NCBI GenBank assembly: GCA_039707465.1
Contig: CM077643.1
Span: 47,062,605-47,126,604, forward strand
DNA length: 64,000 nucleotides
Direction: 5' to 3'
Source: Rhabdophis nuchalis
Taxonomy: Eukaryota; Chordata; Lepidosauria; Squamata; Natricidae
This document shows, piece by piece, positions 55,500 through 64,000 of the stretch (position 1 is the first letter of the stretch; each line of letters begins with the position of its first letter). Both the position numbers and the translations under genes were made by a program. The notes under the pieces were generated by a model, which saw only the letters and a program-made list of their open reading frames with translations, searched no databases and was not told the DNA's origin.

Positions 55500-56700
55500 A
55501 TATATGCTGGCATTGCTGGTTTTGGGGATTTTCCCGTGTATATAGCATGGAGATGTTATTGCAACGTTTCGACAAGATCTCACTTGTCATCATCAGGCAG
55601 GCTTCTGTCTGTGACTGTGACTGCGGAGGCATCGCCCCTCTTTAAATCTTGGGGGGGGGGGTAGAGAAGCAATCTAACAGTATGAACAAATGTGATGATA
55701 CCTCCCGCCTACCAGACATCTGGAAACCAGCATTGACCAGCAGACGAGCCCCACCCTCCACCCAAGCCGTTGAAATTCAAAACAAGGAGAAACATACTAA
55801 TGAGACCAATCAGCATCAATCTACCAGTCATGATGCAGCTGCACAGCCAATCAACCCACTCACAACAATAGTCAGCACTCCAGCCCCCCACCAAGATTTA
55901 AAGAGGGGCGATGCCTCCGCAGTCACAGTCACAGACAGAAGCCTGCCTAATGATGACAAGTGAGATCTTGTCGAAACGTTGCAATAATATCTCCATGCTA
56001 TATACACGGGAAAATCCCCAAAACCAGCAATGCCAGCATACCTACACCCGTGAAAATCCCCGAAGCCTGTAGGTATGCTGGTATTGCTGTCTTCGGGTAT
56101 TTTCCCGTGTATATAGCATGAAATTGTTATTGCAACATTTTGGCAAGATCTCACTTGCCATCCTCAGGCTTCGGTCTGCGATTACGAAGGCGTCGCCCTT
56201 CCTTAAATCTTGGGTGTGTGTGTGGAGTGCTGACTGTTGTGAGTGGATTGATTGGCTGTGCAGCTGTATCATGATTGGTAGATTGATGCTGATTGGTCTT
56301 ATTTGTATGTTTCTCTTTATTTTGAATTTCAATGGCTTGGGTGAAGGGTGGGGCTCGTCTGTTGGTCAGTGCTGGTTTTTAGATGTCTGGTAGGCGGGAG
56401 GTGTCATCACGTTTGTTCATATTGTTAGGTTACTTCTCTATTTCAATAGCTTCTCTGATTATTCTCCTGTTCAGCTGTTCAGCCTTGGAGATCATTTTAG
56501 TTCCTTGAAAGTCAATGTCATGTCCTGTAGTTTTGAAATGTTGATAAAGAGATGAGGTATTAAGATGATTTTTAATGCATTTTTGTGTTCTGTGATACGT
56601 GCACTTATCCTTCTGTTGGTTTGTCCTATGTAAGTGGCAGGGCAGATTTTACATGGAATTACATAGAAAGCCAAGGAGTCTACAAAATGTGCTTCCTCCC
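55500..56700. mobile_element. Penelope-like element, complex inverted structure
   Basis: Three colinear pieces. Left reverse arm 55503-55661; forward piece 55655-56043, whose last 157 bp is the near-exact inverse of the left arm; reverse piece 56063-56700, a second, diverged copy that extends furthest upstream and includes the GIY-YIG coding end. Shared landmarks are GGGAAAATCCCC, GATCTTGTCGAAACGTTGC and CAGCCAATCAACCCACTCAC. Inverted partial copies are typical of Penelope-like elements. Confidence 0.82.
56430..56690 (-). pseudogene. Penelope-like ORF, C-terminal GIY-YIG endonuclease
   Basis: The single-strand nicking domain found at the C-terminus of Penelope-like reverse transcriptases. 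Readable are YVIPCKICPATYIGQTNRR, where TYIGQT is the YIG part and the arginines of NRRISAR belong to the active site, then ITEHKNALK. A one-base frameshift follows near 56575. In the next frame TTGHDIDFQGTKMISKAEQL and REAIEIEK continue to a TAA at 56430-56432. The RT part lies upstream and has been lost. Confidence 0.85.
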
Positions 56701-56754
56701 TTAATTGGGGCCTTAACAGGTTGTTGTGGAAACAATTATATATAACTATCCTCC

Positions 56755-56935
56755 TGTCTCAGCTGACAAGAACAGAACCTAGCTGGCTTAATGGCAAGGC
56801 TCTCACATGGCATGTAATACAGCCCTGGTTCGAATCCCAGTAAGGGTATGGCTAGCTGATGAGAGCTAATAAGCTCGAAATAGATCTATCCTAGTCTCCC
56901 TGACTTATTTATTGATCAGCTCAAAACTGTAACAC
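56755..56935 (+). mobile_element. tRNA-derived SINE, third family, with head
   Basis: A-box-like TGGCTTAATGGCAAGG (about 56781) and an excellent B box GGTTCGAATCCC (56828-56839). The 3' part AATAGATCTATCCTAGTCTC and TTGATCAGCTC leads to a CA/TA array. The head makes it the reference for the 55080 and 55425 pieces. Confidence 0.72.
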
Positions 56936-57006
56936 ACACACACACATATATATGCACACACACACACACACATACATATATACATGTGTGTGTGTGTGTG
57001 TGTGTG
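56933..57006. repeat. (CA)n/(TG)n microsatellite with TA core
   Basis: CA units, then ATATATG, CA units, ACATATATACATG and TG units. The two halves are partly self-complementary. Confidence 0.93.
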
Positions 57007-57829
57007 ATATAATTTATATATAAAATTAACCTGTGATTTCATCCCCTTTGTGTTTCTCACTCATTGTGAAGTGTAGCTATCATACCCCCACCCCCATGCT
57101 ATAAATTATATTCCAATGGATTTTTGCAGATTCTCTTCTGAAATTCATTGGAAATTATATAGCCAATTGCAAAATCACAGTTTGGGAAATGGCTACCATT
57201 TGCCCACCCTGATATCATTGGCATCTCTTTGGTTATAGGGGGAAAAATAGGAAGCTTCTCATTGCTGTGGCTTTGTCAATTCATTCTGGAATTAGCAAAG
57301 TTGGCATGGCTCAAGAATTCTGCCTTGCAGGTGGTCTTATTATTTTTTGGCCACCCTGGTTGGTGGTAAGGGGCTTTACTTTAATCACAAGGTAATCTGA
57401 CCTCTTGTCCGAACAGGGATCTTCCCTATCCAGTGCCTTGGGGGTATGCATTAGGATTCATGGGGTTCCTTAGAGCCAGATGTTATCTCTTCACCCAACC
57501 TTCTCACAGAATTCTGTTTGAGAGGCTAAAATGAGGAGAGATTCCCATATATGTCCTTCTGGGCACTTGGATGAAATGCAGGTTTTATTAATAAAGAACA
57601 ACAACCACAGCAAGAAGAAATAGGTGCCCAAATTAAGGCTCGGCAGAGCTGTTATGTTTCTGATTGACAAAGCAAGAACCCTTGTGAGGCTCAATGTAGG
57701 TGTATCCGAACCCTACCACTGGACAACAAGAATAGCCTTTTCAAATGGATATTAATTTTCTTTTCCCTGTTAGTTTTTTGTAATTGCATTATAAGCTTAC
57801 ATTATAAGCTTGACTCTCTGGTTATTTAT
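57007..57829. other. unassigned, no gene seen
   Basis: No recognised repeat or coding motif. Confidence 0.5.
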
Positions 57830-57830
57830 A

Positions 57831-58375
57831 CAATTCAATTCAATTCAATTCAATTCAATTCAATACAATACAATACAATACAATACAATACAATACAATA
57901 CAATACAATACAATAGCAGAGTTGGAAGGGACCTTGTAGGTCTTCTAGTCCAACCTCCTGCGTGGGCAGGAACCTTATACCATTTCAGACAAATGGCTAT
58001 CTAACATCTTCTTAAAGATTTCCAGGGTTGGGGCATTCACAACTTCTGGAGGCAAGCTGTTCCAGAGGTTAATTGTTCTAACTGTCAGGAAATTTCTCCT
58101 TAGTTCTAAGTTGCTTCTCTCCTTGATTAGTTTCCACCCATTGCTTCTTGTCCTGCCCCCAGGTGCCTTGGAGAATAGTTTGACTCCCTCTTCTTTGTGG
58201 CAACCTCTGAGATGTCGGAACACTGCTGTCATGTCTCCCCTGGTCCTTCTTTTTATTAAACTAGACATACCCAGCTCCTGCAACCGTTCTTCATATGTTT
58301 TAGTCTCCAGTCCCCTAATCATCTTGGTTGCTCTTCTCTGCACTCTTTCCAGAGTCTCCACGTCTTTTCTACATT
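57831..58375 (-). mobile_element. CR1 LINE 3' end with pentamer tail
   Basis: The tail of about 5 CAATT and 12 CAATA units (57831-57914) is followed by the reverse CR1 3' UTR and 128 open C-terminal residues (57975-58361). It is truncated at CGTCTTTTCTACAT (58375). Very close to the 42536 copy. Confidence 0.93.
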
Positions 58376-58730
58376 TATTTGAATGTATTAACCACCCAAC
58401 TCCAATGGACTCTGGCTGAGGAGCCTGATTGCCTGAGGACTAAACAAACATGAAAGGGGACACTGGGCAGCTGTGCCATGGGAAATTTGGAAAGAATAGT
58501 AGCACATCTCTCTGAACTCTCCCATCATACATGTGAAAGAGGGAGTTGCCTTGGAATGGGTGAGGCCAACATTTTCACTAAGAGCATTTCTGACTCTAAA
58601 ATCAGGTAGATGTTTCCATTCTGGTATTTGTGTAAAGGGATTAAAATGGGTATCATTAAGCTTTTGGTTTTTTGTAACTTTCCTAATTTGTCCCAGATGA
58701 TTAAAAATGTTGTTTCTACCTGTAACAATC
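58376..58730. other. unassigned, no gene seen
   Basis: No recognised feature. Confidence 0.5.
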
Positions 58731-58738
58731 ATGTGATG

Positions 58739-59016
58739 CAGTGGTGGGATTCAATTTTTTTTTACTACCGGTTCTATGGGCATGGCTTGGTGGGCGTGGC
58801 AGGGAAAGGATACTGTAAAAACTCCATTCTCTCTCCACTCCAGGGGAAGATTATTGCAAAATCCCCATTCCCTCCTGATCAGCTGGGACTCGGGAGGCAG
58901 AGAATAGATGGGAGCGGGGCCAGTCAGAGGTGGTAATTTACCGATTCTCCAAACGACTCAAAATTTCCACTACCGGTTCTCCAGGAGTGGTCAGAACCTG
59001 CTGAATACCACCTCTA
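58739..59016. mobile_element. 278-bp hAT-type element, intact form of the 21773 family
   Basis: The ends CAGTGGTGGGATTCAA and GAATACCACCTCTA have a perfect duplication ATGTGATG (58731-58738 and 59017-59024). It provides the empty-site order for the nest at 21773-22577. Confidence 0.94.
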
Positions 59017-59024
59017 ATGTGATG

Positions 59025-59670
59025 GCATTTCCAGTTGCACCACTTATGGTTCTCAGAGGCCAAAGAATTAAACTGCAGTCCCCAACTTATCCAGTGTGAT
59101 ATAAAGGATTTAACAATGCACACTAATCACTTTCCATGCTTTTCAGTTTTCCTTAGATGTAAAGAATTCTGTGGTGTGCATTAGTGATTTTCAATTCCTC
59201 TTGGCTTCTCATTTTTCCATTTTGAAGTTTAGCTTCTACTCTTTCTGCTGTACTTTGTGTATATTTCTAAGTTCTCATGAAAATCTCTAATACATTTTAT
59301 ATGCATTTCTTCTAAGCCTACCTTATTATGCATATTTTTTTTTAAAAAAGTGACGTATTAACAAGCAATTTCCTCTACCCTATTGTGATGTTGGTTTTAC
59401 ATATAAATGTATTTTTGTACATATCATTTCATTGGGGAGATTCAGTGCAACAAAGAATTGTTTGTTCCAAAAGAAAACTGAATTTTGATTAAGATACTGA
59501 CTTAAAAGGAAAATTAGATACATTTGCATTAAACTACAATACTAGAGACTCCTGCTCCATCCTAACTCATGTTGGTGAGATGGAAGACATTGAATATAGT
59601 ATTTGTTTAAAAACTGTGTGGACTTAAACCCTATTTCATGAAACATGAGCATCAAAGCGAAGCAGGGAAG
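59025..59670. other. unassigned, no gene seen
   Basis: AT-rich, with no recognised repeat. Confidence 0.5.
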
Positions 59671-59705
59671 GAGTCTTGGCCTTTTGGCTAAGATCAATGT
59701 TAGTC
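59671..59705 (+). pseudogene. U2 snRNA 5'-end-like fragment
   Basis: TCTTGGCCTTTTGGCTAAG followed by ATCAATGTTAG closely resembles the 5' end of vertebrate U2 snRNA (CTCGGCCTTTTGGCTAAG then ATCAAGTGTAG). Similarity stops after about 35 nt and there is no Sm site, so this is a truncated copy or chance, not a gene. Confidence 0.5.
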
Positions 59706-59934
59706 TTCAGCTGAAGTTGGAGAGGTAACTTTGGGTGCAGAGCTCTAGCATTGTGCTAGAAGTACGTAAATCACCTTGATAGCTACAATTTAGGTTAACC
59801 AGGGTCAGCTTGAATCAATACTGGGACAAACTTAGGCACAAATGATTAAAGAGTCGATTTGCCAGTATTTAGAAATGAGCAACTTGAACTCCTTTTTAGA
59901 CAGTTAAGTGTGAGAATGCAAGCACACATGATGG

Positions 59935-60224
59935 CAGGGGTGAAATTCAGCAGGTTCTGACAGGTTCTGGAGAATTGGTAGCGGAAACTTTGAGTAGTTC
60001 GGGGAACTGGCAAATGCCACCTCTGGCTGGCCCCAGACTGGGGTGGGAATGGAGATTTTGTAGTATCCTTCCCCCCAGCAGTGAGGAGGGAATGGAGATT
60101 TTGTAGTATCCTTCCCCTCAGCAGTGAGGAGGGAATGGGGATTTTGCAGTATCCTTCCTTGCCATGCCCATCAAGCCACACCCAAAGAACCAGTAGTAAA
60201 AAAAAAAATTGAATTTCATCTCTG
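59935..60224. mobile_element. hAT-type element with internal tandem duplication
   Basis: CAGGGGTGAAATTC and GAATTTCATCTCTG are the ends. Perfect duplication CATGATGG (59927-59934 and 60225-60232). A 43-44 bp unit (GGAATGGAGATTTTGTAGTA and onward) occurs three times at about 60045-60160, making it longer than its 3867 relative. Confidence 0.94.
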
Positions 60225-60419
60225 CATGATGGGACTTGACTTCTGCAAAGCATCCCACAAAGTCTCCAATGAGATTCTAACAAGAGAAGATTGCAAAATA
60301 GGCTGTGCTACCATTAAATGGATACAGTTGAATCAAAGAACGGAAGAACAGTAGTCAAAGGCTACAAGTCAATAGCTTGGACTTGGACCTGAGTGGAAGT
60401 GTTGAAGTTTACCACAGTG

Positions 60420-61051
60420 TGTTATGCTGTCCCACCCCCACACCTTATGGGCATAAGGAGTCTTTATTAAGGCTTCTGAGCCTGAATTGGTATTCCCTAG
60501 AAATTCCTTGTGCCGGCACCAGCTCAACCCCAATAAGTTCCATAGGCTAATCAAATGAAGCCAATATTAGTTCTCGAGGCAAAGGCAGGTCCAGTCCACT
60601 AGGCAAAATGCAAGTTCCTAAGGTAAAGGCAAGTTCCAAGACAAAGTCAAATCCAAAGGCAAGGTAAGGTAAACAGCTGAAGAGACATGATCCAAAGTTC
60701 AAAACAAGAACACACAGCAGGAAAACAAACACATTGTTCCCAACATTGTCTCCCTCTGTCTGCTGTGCTTAATGACTTGGGGCAGCCCATCGGGAAGGGC
60801 AAGGATGCCTCATCGCAAGCAATCGGGCTGACCTTCGCTGCTCCTGCCTTTTCTCTGCCCTACATGTTCTTGGACCAGGTGCAGAAGGCAGTTCCTCTTC
60901 CTCACCATTGACCAGCTGCAGCTGTGCTTCAGCCAAATCATTCTCAGATGCCTTCTCGAAGCCATTGACCAACTCCCTTCCTGACGTGCCCAGAACTGGT
61001 TCATCCTCCTCTGATCTTACATCTGGAGAGGTATCTGGGAGAGTCATCACA
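60420..61051 (-). mobile_element. solo LTR, copy D, inserted in CR1
   Basis: Left edge TGTTATGCTGTCCCACCCC, right edge near CATCACA. A reverse TTTATTAAGGC (AATAAA signal) lies at 60463. The reverse frame at 60769-61080 is acidic and ends RRSARLLAMRHP, like copy B. TGTG-type sequence at both edges and CR1 continuity support the limits to within a few bases. Confidence 0.65.
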
Positions 61052-61737
61052 TGTGTTGATTGAAGCCTTGTGCTATTCACTTTGATAAATGACTTGGATT
61101 ATCAAATTTCTGGATGATTTAAAGATAGTAGGAATTAAAAAAAAACACGTCATAGAAGTTTCAAGTTTCAGGACAATTTTTACAACCTGAAATGAATAGA
61201 CACTAATCAGCATGATGAATCTAAATAGGGACAAATGCAAAATTCTGGATTTAGATAAGATAAATCAGAGCTGTAAGAATAGGATATGTTTGTATGGGAT
61301 AGTGCAGGGAAGGTCATCATGCCAGCTGTACATGAGCCAACAGAGTGATACAGTAGTAAAAAAAAAGCCATCTTAGATGGCATTGAGAACGAGATAAGTC
61401 ATCATTCCATTTCATTTTGCAAGATCAGGCTGCACCTGGAATATTATGTCAACCTTGGGGCATTGTGTTTTGAGAAGAAGATTGACAGACTGGAGTGTGT
61501 CTAGAGCAGTACAAGACTACAGGCCCTGGAAAGAAAAAAGAAAAACATACCAGGAATGGTTGCAATACAGATAACTTTAGCCTGGAGAAGAGAAGATTCC
61601 AGGGAGATATAATGGCTGTCTTTGAATATCTGAAGTGCTCTTATATAGAAGACAGGGCAGAGTTGTCCAGAATTGTTCCAGAACAATCAAGCAAATGTTC
61701 TTATTAATGAGAGCTTCTTGTACAAGGGACTCGACTG

Positions 61738-61987
61738 CAGGGGTGAAATCCAGGAGGTTCTGACAGGTTCTGGAGAACCAATAGTGGAAATTTTGAGCAA
61801 TTCAAAGAACCGGTAGTGGAAATTTTAAGTAGTTTTGATAACTGGTAAATGTCACCTCTGGCTGGCCCCAGAGTGGGGTGGGAATGGAGATTTTGCAGTA
61901 TCCTTCCCCTGCGATGCCCACCAAGCCACACCACACCCACCAAGCATGCCCAAGAACCCGTAGTAAAAACATTTGAATTCACTACTA
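61738..61987. mobile_element. hAT-type element inserted in CR1
   Basis: It begins CAGGGGTGAAATCC and ends near TTGAATTCACTACTA. Flanks CTCGACTG and CTCTAACTG are similar with a one-base indel. It contains a partial duplication of the AACCGGTAGTGGAAATTTT block. Confidence 0.75.
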
Positions 61988-62212
61988 CTCTAACTGCCTT
62001 TTAGAGGCAATGGGTTTTCCTTCATTAAAAGACATTTAACTGGTTGGCTTGATGGCCAACTATCAGGGATGATGTAGCAACGGGATTTCTGCACTGGGCA
62101 GATGATTGGACTAGACGATCTCCAAGCCACCTCCCAATATTTATGCTCTTCAATTCTGCACTGACTTCCTATCTACCAGGTGCCAGATTTTGCAACCTGG
62201 AAACAGATGTGC

Positions 62213-62216
<4 letters not shown>

Positions 62217-62246
<30 letters not shown>
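62217..62246. repeat. (CT)n microsatellite
   Basis: About 14 CT units; a shorter CT run lies near 62400. Confidence 0.93.
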
Positions 62247-62249
<3 letters not shown>

Positions 62250-63149
62250 CGTGGTACATGTGTGCTTGTCAATGTCTGTATGTATTTCTCTTTGTGTCAC
62301 CGGCTTGAAATTTCCACCGGGCCTCGATCTCTTGCACAGTTTCATTTTCCTCCCCACGGTGCTCATATGTTCAAGATAGTTCTCCTGGAAATGCCTCCTT
62401 CTCTCTCTCTCTCTCCCTCTCTGTATCAATATGCAAATGAGGTTCATATAGACTAAATCTCATTGAAAAGATCATGAATAGGCAACACCGTTCCTTCAAT
62501 ATGGTTCACTAACCCTGTTCACTTAAAGTCACTGATGCTTGGTGGAGGTTTTCAATGGCTGACCCTCGATGATTGGAGGGGGATTTAATTATAATTGAAA
62601 AAGGCAGCAGCAGGGGGAGGCCAGGGAAAGGCCCTGTCATATCTAATCCCCTCCCCTCCCCAGGACTATGCCTGGAAGCCAAGGGCTGTTATCTTTCCTA
62701 AGAGATCATTAATTCCCTCTGTTCTCTGCATGGCATTGATCTCGGCCCAGGTAAGAAAGAGGCAGGGAAGTGGCCAAGAGAAGGATCCGGACATTCTGCA
62801 AAATGTCAATCTGTTCCTCTAATTTAGGCATTTGCTCAGACGCTTAAGTGATTGCACTGAACCATTCGATATACATGCCGGGCAGCCTTAGGCTTCTTTG
62901 GAGAACCGCTGTGAATATGTACAAAAATAGATGAGTTTGTTTCACAGTGTCTATTTCAATTCAATCATGCAATTAAAACGCAGATGAGCAACTCATAAAT
63001 ACGTTCATTGTTTGTCTGGAAGTGCAGCATCTGTGGGTTTTTTTAATTTTTAATTTTCCAGATCAATTGATTGTTGAATGATCCAGTGGCTGTGACAGGA
63101 ATGGACCAAGCCACTTGTCGTCCAAGTCTGACATCATTGTGAGAAAGAG
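62247..63149. other. unassigned, candidate conserved block at 62690-63010
   Basis: The 62690-63010 part is repeat-free and of balanced composition, with AATTCAATCATGCAATTAAA-type blocks. No credible frame. Conservation is untested. Confidence 0.35.
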
Positions 63150-63665
63150 TATTTGGCCCAAAGTTACCCAGATGGCTTTCATGCCTAAAATTGGGACTAG
63201 AACTCCCAATCTCCTGGTGATTCACCCAAAGCCAACCAGCTGGCTTTCATGCCTAAGACTGGGACTAGAATTCTCAATCTCCTGGTGATTGGCCCAAAGC
63301 CAACCAGCTGGCTTTCATGCCTAAGATTGGGACTAGAATTCCCAATCTCCTGGTGATTGGCCCAAAGCCAACCAGCTGGCTTTCATGCCTAAAACTGGGA
63401 CTAGAATTCCCAATCTCCTGGTGATTGGCCCAAAGCCAACCAGCTGGCTTTCATGCCTAAGATTGGGACTAGAATTCCCAATCTCCTCGTGATTGGCCCA
63501 AAGCCAACCAGCTGGCTTTCATGCCTAAGATTGGGACTAGAATTCCCAATCTCCTGGTGATTGGCCCAAAGCCAACCAGCTGGCTTTCATGCCTAAGATT
63601 GGGACTAGAATTCCCAATCTCCTGGTGATTGGCCCAAAGCCAACCAGCTGGCTTTCATGACTAAA
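63150..63665. repeat. 68-bp minisatellite, about 7.5 units
   Basis: GGCTTTCATG recurs at exact 68-base steps (63176, 63244, 63312 and on to 63652). Internal units differ at only a few sites; the first is the most diverged. The unit is the reverse complement of the central part of the SINE family at 20497 (GGCATGAAAGCCAGCTGG). Confidence 0.95.
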
Positions 63666-64000
63666 ATTATCTGGGTTCAGATATTACATAATGCCATAAT
63701 CTTGACTGTTGAATTTTGACTTAGTGAGAGGAATGAATGAAGCAAATGGTGGTTTGCAAACCAATGGATTAATATTCCATACGAACCAGGTTGCGGTGAC
63801 TTGCTCCACAAGCCATGGTTAAAATTAAAAAGATGGGACAGCATAATATGTCAACCCAAACCAGTTTTGACTTCTTATTGGATATTTTGCTTGCTTCCTG
63901 GTCATTTTGGAAATTCTGGAGGCATCAGGCATTACTACAGAAATTACTTGACTTATTTCACATTTTTACATGAAGTTGCCTAAAAGTTTGAGACTAGGGG
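63666..64000. other. unassigned, no gene seen
   Basis: No recognised repeat or gene. Confidence 0.5.

Larger units (their letters stand above)
60225..62170 (+). mobile_element. old CR1 LINE split by an LTR and hAT elements
   Basis: CR1 RT-like coding pieces lie at 60233-60419 (decayed LDFCKASHKVSNEIL and TIKWIQLNQRTEE, resembling the motif A region). They resume at 61052 (VLFTLINDLD, then a decayed ADD region), reach 61737, and finish at 61988-62170 (TTGGACTAGACGATCTCC). The LTR at 60420 and the hAT at 61738 interrupt it; the hAT at 59935 sits at its left edge. Confidence 0.72.

Noticed and set aside
56755..56840. Possible tRNA gene with good A and B boxes (also heads at 11020, 18521 and 30213)
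   Set aside because: Each runs into a SINE body; no complete cloverleaf with an acceptor stem was found.
63150..63665. Possible CRISPR-like array
   Set aside because: Units are contiguous 68-bp tandem repeats without unique spacers, in a vertebrate genome.

Overview
This is a non-coding, repeat-packed stretch of a vertebrate nuclear genome, most likely a squamate reptile and probably a snake. The clues are Sauria-type SINEs whose 3' tail ends in ACCTTTACC repeats, CR1 and L2 LINEs side by side with R4-like, L1 and Penelope-like fragments, a large set of short hAT-type elements, and many long microsatellites. I found no host protein-coding exon, rRNA, intact tRNA gene, CRISPR array or bacterial-type operon. 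All longer open frames are retrotransposon ORFs, microsatellite translations or antisense shadows.

Layout. 0-11 kb: SINE and hAT-type insertions separated by low-repeat sequence, with an old CR1 near 8 kb and an OC1/SPIN-like hAT at 9.9 kb. 11-17 kb: Sauria SINE, very long TTC/TCC and TCTA arrays, an LTR copy, and a hAT element filled with L2 fragments. 19-30 kb: L2-rich, including a 2.8-kb 5'-truncated element (26.68-29.48 kb, minus) whose endonuclease and reverse transcriptase frame is broken only by three nonsense codons; two R4-like 3' ends lie beside it. 31-41 kb: a 118-bp duplication, a decayed LINE C-terminus, a three-level nest at 34.5-35.6 kb, and hAT insertions. 42-48 kb: a transposon holding a Penelope-type insert that holds a CR1, palindromic elements, an L1 ORF2 tail, and a CR1 reverse-transcriptase fragment. 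49-64 kb: solo LTRs, CR1 fragments, a Penelope-like element in inverted arrangement with a GIY-YIG endonuclease remnant, one old CR1 split by three later insertions, a U2 snRNA-like fragment, and a 68-bp minisatellite derived from a SINE.

The parts do not form a pathway. What the window records is insertion history: 23 short hAT-type elements were delimited, 15 with perfect 8-bp target duplications, and several SINE, CR1 and L1 host copies can be followed across the insertion that split them. Calls rest on motifs and termini read by eye; family names were not checked against a repeat library. Unassigned gaps are listed, and a few look like candidate conserved non-coding sequence, which only alignment to other squamates could test.
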